A stretch of 64,000 bases of DNA from Schistocephalus solidus. Taxonomy: Eukaryota; Platyhelminthes; Cestoda; Diphyllobothriidea; Diphyllobothriidae. Below are positions 23,201 to 32,200 of the stretch, piece by piece. The notes below the pieces were generated by a model. It did no database searches. It saw only the letters and a program-made list of their open reading frames with translations, and was not told the origin of the DNA. Positions within the stretch are counted from its first letter, which is position 1. Every line of letters starts with the position of its first letter. Where the stretch lies: assembly GCA_017591395.1 (NCBI GenBank), contig WEDG01004226.1:37126-101125 (forward strand), given 5' to 3'. The translations under genes were made by a program, and so were the position numbers.

Positions 23201-26200
23201 AATGACCGATCAGCAGCGCCCATCTGTCTGCCAAAGGCTATATCGACTCGTTACGACCGTAAATCATGGGAGCTATGTGAGTTCTTTAGTTTGACCATGT
23301 GGGCGAAGGGAGATGGAACGTCGTCACTTGATTTATTCATGACTGGACTCTCACGCTTCGATTCACCCTTGCACAGTTTTGCTCCCGGTTCGCCCAGCTT
23401 TTACTTTGGTGGCAAGGTGTGAAAAGAAACTCGTACTGATAGATTAACCATTCCTGTAGTTAACTATTCTTTCTCACTGCCCATTTTCACGCAAGTTTAG
23501 TCTGCAAATCAGTAAGATAGCTGGTCATCGATCAACTTCGTAGGGTTCATTTTAGGGCCTTTTTTGTTGCTGCTAACGGCGTAACTTTTATCCTCGTTGT
23601 CGTCACTCATTCCTTCAGAGGATATTTAACCTTGAATTTATGTCGTCTGCCCGTCTTTAATTGTTGAAATTTATTTCGTTATGCTGTAGACCCATCTACA
23701 TGGAAATATTACAATTGGTAATACCACACCTTGCGGAGGAAAACATCAAGTCACTACTGCTTGGCTTAGAGGTTTACTTGACCGTAGGTTTACCTGTTCA
23801 GATTTTATAAAATCTTACAGTTGCTCCTATTTCCTTTTTCAAGGCCTGTATTTTAACTATTGCTTCACGCTCTATTCCTTCGAATAACTATTATATTCCT
23901 TTCATTAAAAAAAGGGGAGTTGAAGGTAAGTCGACAAAAGTAGGTGCGCCCAGACAGCGCTGGCGACTTCCGGTCGGAATACGTGCATTTTCGGCCCTAT
24001 CTGCTCTACTAGCTGGCGTATCCGCTATCGTCCTCCTTTTTACCTCTCCAGCAATATTCAAGGCTAAACCACCTTCATTCTTTAAAAAGGGAAGGAGACT
24101 GGGTAATAACTTAATAAAATCGTTCAGTCGTTATCCAGACTTTACCAGCACTGGGCATCTGCGGAATCAGCAATATTTCGATCTGCAGTCGGAATACATC
24201 ACTGAACGCCAGTTCTATGCTGCCGAGTATTTCTAGCAGTAGCAAACGGGAAGTAGGTTCTTTGCCCAACGGACAGAGCCCTCGACTAAACTGCTCGACG
24301 ATAAGCTAGCTCAGACTCAAATTTTAGGTCTTGACGCCTGGGGTCGTGCTGTTCACTGCGAATAAGCCCGAATTGACTTGTGTCGTCTCTTTTTTTTCCG
24401 GAAAGATTTTAAATCATTAAAATATAATTATTGCCTTATAATGACAGACTGATGCCTTGGCCTTTAAGCATCGGGTCAGTAACTGCGGTTCCTGAAATCA
24501 TTTTTTCATCTAGAATAATTAATTGTCTATGAATATTTTACATTAGGCCATGTTTATTGGCTAATTTTTCGGCACTTTGAACCCTCTCATACAGCTGTTT
24601 CAGATGTTATTGAAACCTACCTCACATAAAGCGTTAATACAATTTGAATTAGGCTCATCCTCCTCAAATTGCTTGCTATGTCTGATCGACTGGAAAATAT
24701 GTCGATTGTCGGGTAGGCCGTTTCGTGTTCGGTATACCCAACCTAAATCTAAAATTACTTGACTGATTTTTTTTTGCAGTCGGAAAAAACGTTCCCTGCT
24801 CTAAAGAAACCGTCGTACCGCGTTTTGGAGGCCGTCCTTTCATCAAGTCAGCCAGAGGCTGAGATGTTTGTTCGGCACAATCTCACAAGCCTCATCTCTC
24901 TGATGTGCAAAACAGCCCCTAAGACGAGTTTTCCGACCACTCAACCACGAAACCTGATGTTCTCTGTTCCAACATGGCTGAACTGACAGTCTCGACTAAA
25001 CCTTTGCATAAATCTGCCAAGGCAAGCGGTATCACCCCCTGGAAGTCTCGTCTGCGCATCCTCCGCTGCCTTCTCCGTGCTTTGACCATCGAGCTGTCTG
25101 CCGTAGAGGACTTGCCGAAGACCACAATTGCGCCGGAAATTGAAGTTTTTATCAACATTTTTCTCCCCGAAGTAAATAAACTTGCATACGCTCCCGTATG
25201 GGCTGCGCCTGTTTTTTAAGGTCTGCAAATGTGACCGTAAAATGTGTTTTCTTAACTTTTGGCCACATTCTCCAGGTCCTTCCCCAGTTCAATCACCTGA
25301 ACAATATGGTGCGAATTCTGGCCGGTCGTCTTCTGGTAGACATGGTGCGCGCCTGTGCGGGACTCTCTCTGGCGGACGAACGTGTTACAGCTGTCTTCGG
25401 TTCAAGGCACATTAGTTCTGGTATCTCCGATTGCGGCACGCTCGCAGTCTCAAAGCTGGAGGCAGATGATGACGAGGATGCCTCTTCCTATGCTGCCTCC
25501 CACGCACCAACAGAGATTACCTCCATTAATAGTGCCATGACCATTGCTGGCATGGACCCTGCTCTCGCTACGAAGGTGCGCTCGAATTTTTTTCTCACAG
25601 ACATAAAAACGTCCGCGTCGATGTGTAAGGTTCTGTTTCCGGAACATATCGAGTCGTCACTCCCATTCCACGGAAAATGTTGCAGTCTGTCCACGGACCT
25701 GCTTGTCTCATTCCAATCGTTAAGATTACAACCTATTTGTTAGTCTGTCCCGTAATGTCTTGGTTAATCCTGATCTGTCTTTAAAGTGTGCAAAATCTCA
25801 AATGAGGGACGTTCGCCGAGCTAGAGCATAATAGGAATGTTCTATTTTGATTTAGATCCTCTGCCTCTAGCCCTTTACTTGTGGTCGTATTTCAGCGACT
25901 AGTCAGTTATCGAGAATTATTACCTGCAAAGAGTAGGTAGAATGAACGACCCAATTCTAGTTTCCTTTTTATTCGCTGTCAATCAGCCGCACTATAGGCC
26001 CAGTATTAACCAGGATCTCACGCTCTGTCGAATGCGATCAGAACATTCCAAGTCATATCAGGGTAGTGTTTTTCCTTGTGACCTCGTTTGTAGTCCCTGT
26101 CTATTTCCGGTTTCTGGATATGATGGCATCGCCTGAAATGGCTTCATATTTGTCATTTTAGTGTCACTACGCATTTGGGCAAGAGTAGCACTATTAGCAA

Positions 26201-29200
26201 ATTTAAATCGCGTTCTCGCGAAAGTTCATTTCATTTCTATTCCAGTTAAACATCGTTCCAACGTTTAGTCCAATAACGGATTGCCAAGTGGTGAGATAAC
26301 TTAGTCCTCCTGCATACCGGGATGGGGTTGCACTTGCTCCGTAATGTCACTTTTTGTGGTAACTCTTCAATAAAGTATCCGAGACCCTCCGCCCCGCACC
26401 GCCCCCTAAAAGCATGATTTTTGTTCCCATGGATGCCGGCACCCGAATACGGGCTATTTGACTTTTTCAGCCGCTGGACCCACGTTCCTTCACAGGACGG
26501 TTATGGAAAGCAAGTGAGGCAGATGGATGGCAGTCAGCCTTATTAGGCTAAAATTAACGCAGAAGACGGTAGTTGCCCGCGTCGCTTACGTCGGACAAAT
26601 TACCGACTGTTGAAATCGCTTCAATTCGTGCGTCTTACTGCTAGTATCAGTAATTTCGCCAATTCCATGTTGTTATTACATCTCCCCCTCTCCTTCAGGT
26701 GTGTTCTGCGCTTCAGACCGTCCTCACGCGTCTGTGGCCCTCCATTCTTGAATTGTCTAACGATCAACTGAAGCAGTCGTCCGTTTATGCCACCCAGTTG
26801 ATTGCAATTAGCAAGTCTGTTATCAGAGTCCTCGGTGACACCTTCCTTCGGCGTGCATTGTTGACTAACCTCGACGGGCAGGTCACCAGTGAAGAGGACG
26901 GTGACGTAATGGAACAGCAATCCCCTACGCCAGCACAAATACTGGCTGCCGCCAACACCGCCTCTCGTACCCTTGTTTCCTGCCCGAATTGCAGCCTAGC
27001 TCGCTTGGGCCTTCGGCTCTCGCGCCTCTTGGTTGCCTTCATCGGACGTTCTGTATACGTTTCTGACATTGTAAGTTCACTCCACTCCCACTGTGTGCGT
27101 TTTTTTAATGACTATACGGAGCGAATCACTATTTATGCTTGTCAAAGCTGCCACGCGGATGCTATGGGCGGGTCCTCGAAGTCTTTTAAGTACTCTCCGA
27201 CCGATCTGCCTTGGCAGTCAACTACAACTTCGTAGACCCTTGATTACCAATTTAAAATTCTGAGCTTGAATAATCAGTTATCATCCTGTAGAAGGCCTTC
27301 TGAGTGTCAAGCCTCCTTGTCACGTTATTCGACCGTACAGGTTTGAATAAATTTTCGACTTCCACTCAGGATACAGAACTTTCATGTCGCAACCATGCAT
27401 AGGTGACCTAGCTCATGAAATCTGCCCAAGTTAACAAAAAAGTCTTTACTCGCCCTAAACCCGTCCGAATACACCAATCATAAGACCAGACTACTAATGA
27501 CCGATCTTCTTTTTTAATGAAAACGCAGTTTGTCTTACAAGCACTATTACATTGGTTGGGAAAGTTCGAAACTGCGAATATTTTTGCACATGTAATATGG
27601 TATTTGATGACGATACTGCCCGTTTCTGGGTCGTGGTTACGTTTTCGGTGGATTAGTTGCAGTTTGGCTGTCATCGTGGTAAACTAGAATTCAAAAGACA
27701 ATTTGGCGAGCATACATTTACTTTCGTAAAATTCTCCTCAGGTCTTTACATTTATATGGCTCTGTAACTAAGTCAAATATGCGGGCAATTAGTAAACAAA
27801 ATCGTGTGGTTGAGGGGGGGAGGAAACAAAATAGCGGTTTGTCTTCTGATCATCCTCAGAGGGACGGTGGCCACCGCGACAAGTAATTAACTGCGGGCGG
27901 CTGAATTGGTGACTTTCGGCCATGGTAATTGCTTCGCCTGTATGAAATTCTTTTGGGCGCACAGGACCGGCTTAGTTCAGCGCAAACCTGCAGCCCATAT
28001 TATCGCAACGCCCTTATTAGGAGTTCGCTCAAATAGCCTAAATCAAGCTGCGCATCGTGCATTTTCCCTGGATTTTCGGCCATTGCGTCTTTAATTTAAC
28101 TTGTTCATTTTTTGGTTTTTAGGTCGTCAACATTCAAAGTCTACACGATTCTCACAAGCATCCTCTGCGATTTGTCGTTAAGGGACTAGTTGAAAAGTTG
28201 TTAAGGAAGGCCAGGTAAGGCATTATTTCCTAGCATACTGTGTTCTTCTCTACTTTTAATCTTCGTGAACGCGTAGAACTTCTGAGAAAAAATTTCAGTA
28301 AGGCTGGCTTATATGACCCCCTAAACAAGACGTGAGAACGGAAACCTGTCCTCAATACAAGCGTTATTGCGCTAAATTCCAGCGAACATAAAGTTACATT
28401 TATGGTTAGGATTAGGGTTAAAGTAAGTGTGTAGGGTTATTGTTATCTATATGGTTAGGATTAAGATTAGGGCTACGGTGTAGGTTCATGTTACGGCTGC
28501 TATTGGAGCTAAGACTTGGAAATATTTAGCCACCCTGGAATTATGCGCAGAGTTTACTTACTTAGGCGGGGCGTCCCTATTCCCGTGTCCCCTCATATCG
28601 ACCACCACAGTAAAAGCAGGTATCGCGAATCCGGTCTCATCCATTTTAAAATAGTTAGCGGCACCCTGTTTTATGTCCTACCACTCCCTCTTACCTTCAT
28701 TTTCCTAATTGCAGGTGGTCTTGCGCTGTCTGATAAAGCATATCGATCTTTTTGCATGCATGTCTCTTGGTCTGTAAATTACATTAAAAGCGGGATTATG
28801 CAAGGGCTCCCAAGAAAGCTATATTTCCTAGCATTTGCTTTCCTGACTGTGTGCACAGCAGAGAGCTTGTGCCATAAAAAGGGGTATTTGGCATGCAGAA
28901 CTTTAGTAAGGAATGCATTCCTACTAACCGACCACATAGAACGGATATTTCGCCAATTACTCTACCATTAAGTTTGGACTGCGTAGGCTTCGGAAATCGT
29001 TTAGACTAATTTCCTATTTTTCTTCTGAATTAATTCATCGTTAGAGTCTGAAATATTTTCAACGAGCAGCCAGTATGTCATTGTGTTCGAGCCACTCAAA
29101 CATAAAGTTCGATGCTTATCATTTTGACAAACTTGATTAAACCGTGTTTTAAATTGGAAGTTTTTTTAAACATGTTCTCCTGCTTTTGGGATTCTGGCGG

Positions 29201-32200
29201 CTATTCGACTGCAGCGTGAACTTTTTATTATTACTCTGGGGATAACTTACACTGGATTTCTTTCTAACTCAGTGTCCAGGCGTTGCAGTCTCTAATGGAT
29301 CAGAGCTATCACAAAATAATTCGAAACAGTGCCAAGCTCCAGATGCGTCGTGAACGTAAGCGGGCCGCCGCCACCGCCTCTGTCACCGGAGGCAGTTCTT
29401 GTAAAGGCAGCAAAGCTAATCGAGATGAGGACGTTGGAGAAAGTGATGATGAGAATGGAAGCGCCTCTCGGCGCAGTGGACGCCCAGTTTCCTTGAGAAC
29501 GGCTTCCGTCAAGTCCTTCGGGGCCGCCAGTGCCAGCACAGTCTCTCAGGCCAGGAGAGTCCACATTGAATGGTGAGTTTCCTTTCTGCATATTTTATCC
29601 CCCGTCTTTCCCATGTATTCCCCTTTTCCGCACCCATGCTTCTTACTTTTTATTCTTTTCTTCCCTGTAGCCTAAATGACATCCTTGCCCCGTCAAGTGA
29701 AGAAGAAGAAGATACGGCTCAGCGCGAAAAGGCCCAACGCACATCTACCAAAGCCTCAGCCGGACTGAAGCCTGCACCCGAGCAAGCACGCCGACGTGGC
29801 TTGGCCGCCGAACTGGAAACAGCGGCTTCGATTGCTGGTCTCAGCCGCCGTTCCCGCAGGCTAATGGCTGGGGGCACCGGCGACGACCAGAGCTCCACAG
29901 AGGACGATGACAGTGAGGAAAGCCTGTCTCAGCCTCGTCGTCCTCGTGTGCGTTTTGCTGATGAAGCTGCTCTTGAACCGCCTTCAAGGAAGAGGCGAAA
30001 TCGGACCGTGTCGGCGGGGGATTTCTCCACTTGGCTTGTCGAGGACACCGGCACAGAGGTTCTGGATCTGGCCGAGCCTGAGGCACTAGCACGTCACACA
30101 GCAGTGGCCTCCTCCGCTGATATGGCCAGACGAACTCACGCCCAGCGACAGGGTACTCTGGGATCTGCTGCTGGGTCCAAGCGAGCGCGCCTTACCTCCC
30201 TCTCCTGCTTCCCCGAGCGGGATGGCCGGCTTGTCATTGAAGAATCCACTGTAGATAAACAGACAGAGCACGACGGTACGCCCTAGCCAACTTCTTCCTC
30301 CTTTTTTTCCGTCGCGACTATTGTTATAGGCGTGACATCTCTAACGGTAATCTAGGTTGGTATCCTGTTAAAATTTAGCAGAGTTTCATCTGAGAGAAGT
30401 GATGAGCTGAACCTCCTGACAACGTCCTTTTGTAGCTATTGTCAATGGAAATGTTTACCTGATGATTAATTTGTATTGTTGATCGTCCGTTTTACCTTCA
30501 TCCTCCCACCATTTGCCGGCACAACATTGCTTAAATCGGTCGGTTCCCGTCGTATTGTTTAGAACTTTGCACAAGGATGCTAATATACCGACAGTCCATA
30601 CAGTCGACCATGATGAGATCCACCGCTAACCCAGAGAGCAGTACTGACGCGAACGGGATTTGGATTGGAGTGAAAGAGGCTTGTGTACCCTCGACCTTTG
30701 TGCCCTCTCTTCACCGCTGTCGTGTCCGGATCCTAAGAAAAGAAAAACTCAAAATTGGCTTGAACGGAGCGGCTGCTGTGAGCTTCGCTTTCGCATATCT
30801 CTTCATCCCTCACTCTGCATGAACTGGATTTCGCAAAGTAATATAATTTCGAGCCGCATTAAGAACCAGCCATTGCAACCGTGCTTTCTTACTGATTGAG
30901 GTTCGAGTTATTCCGTCAGATGACAGTCGTTTAGGCCACGACTTACCACACCTTAATAGCTCAAATATGGCTTTGTGGAGAAGGATCGCGTAGGACCAGC
31001 TTAACTTCTCTCTCAGGTCACACGCGTACTGGTTACTTAAGTGGCGCGCACAGGACTTCACTTGTCTGATAACATCATTTCAGCAAAAACCACCAGTTTT
31101 GGGCCTCACCATAGCTTTCAATGCAGTCTAACCGTACTGACCGTTACGAAATTTAAACTCAGTGACTCCGCACCCAATTCGCATCATTCATTTTAAGCCA
31201 CCATTATATGTACTTCCTTTTGATATTTAACCTCGTGTATGTCATCAAAATTATTCTAGATGGTGTAACTGTGTTTAATCCTAGTTTATATTGAGTGTCT
31301 CCTTGTTTTCTCTTCAGACTGGCTGCTTCCAGACGACGAACAGACCGGCACGCCACCTGCTGCCGCCATCTCCGCTGCCGTCGCAGCTGCAGTGGCTTCC
31401 TTCGAAAAGAAGAAGACTGCCAAGTCTGGCTTGTCACTCCCTGGTGCCATCTACCGCTCCGCGCGGGCTCAGGGTGACATGAAGAAGCCCGGGCTACCTG
31501 ATCCCTTTGCCTATGTGCCTTTAGGTGCTGGCGTCTCGGCCGCAGCCATTGTCGGCAAGCGCAAACGCAAGAACAGAATGGTGGCAGCCAATGTCGCCGA
31601 ACGAAGGCTGCTTCTACGGAGTATGGGCGCAGGAAAACTGAGGGGTACAAAAAAGGCCGTAAAGACCACGAAGGTCAGCCATCTGCAGCATTCCACCAAC
31701 TGGATTCTTTTTAACTCACTGCGCGTCAATAATACATACTGATTACCTTACTTCTGCGGTAATCATGCCGTGGAGAATTCATTGAGCCATCCAAAGAACA
31801 CCACAGTCAGATTATTTCGTCTCTCCTGACAATTCCATGAAATTTTATTCTTTAGTCCCCCGTTTTGCCTTGAACCTCCAGTCTAGAACCCTCGTAAGCG
31901 GTCACTTAACTAGAAGCAGGGATATGATTACTGACAAAGTCGCTGTCGTACACATACAGCGAGAGTAGACGACCCGCACTGACTCAGCGTCGTCCGTTTT
32001 CAGAGGCACATGAGCGGTGGTCAAAGAGCGACTGTTCAGCCGACTACTGCCGATAGTATATTTTCCCCACATGCTCGACATGTTCGCTTCGCAATGTTGA
32101 ATTTTGCCAGCAGGATGGAGAGTAGTCTAAGGATGATCGTCATATGATTTGATCATTTGAAGGCTGAATATTTTTTCCTCCCTTTCTAACTGATTACCAC

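Noticed and set aside
28516..28971. A 151-codon frame with possible membrane segments
   Set aside because: It lies inside an RRP12 intron and shows no recognisable family. Hydrophobic stretches are expected by chance in AT-rich sequence.
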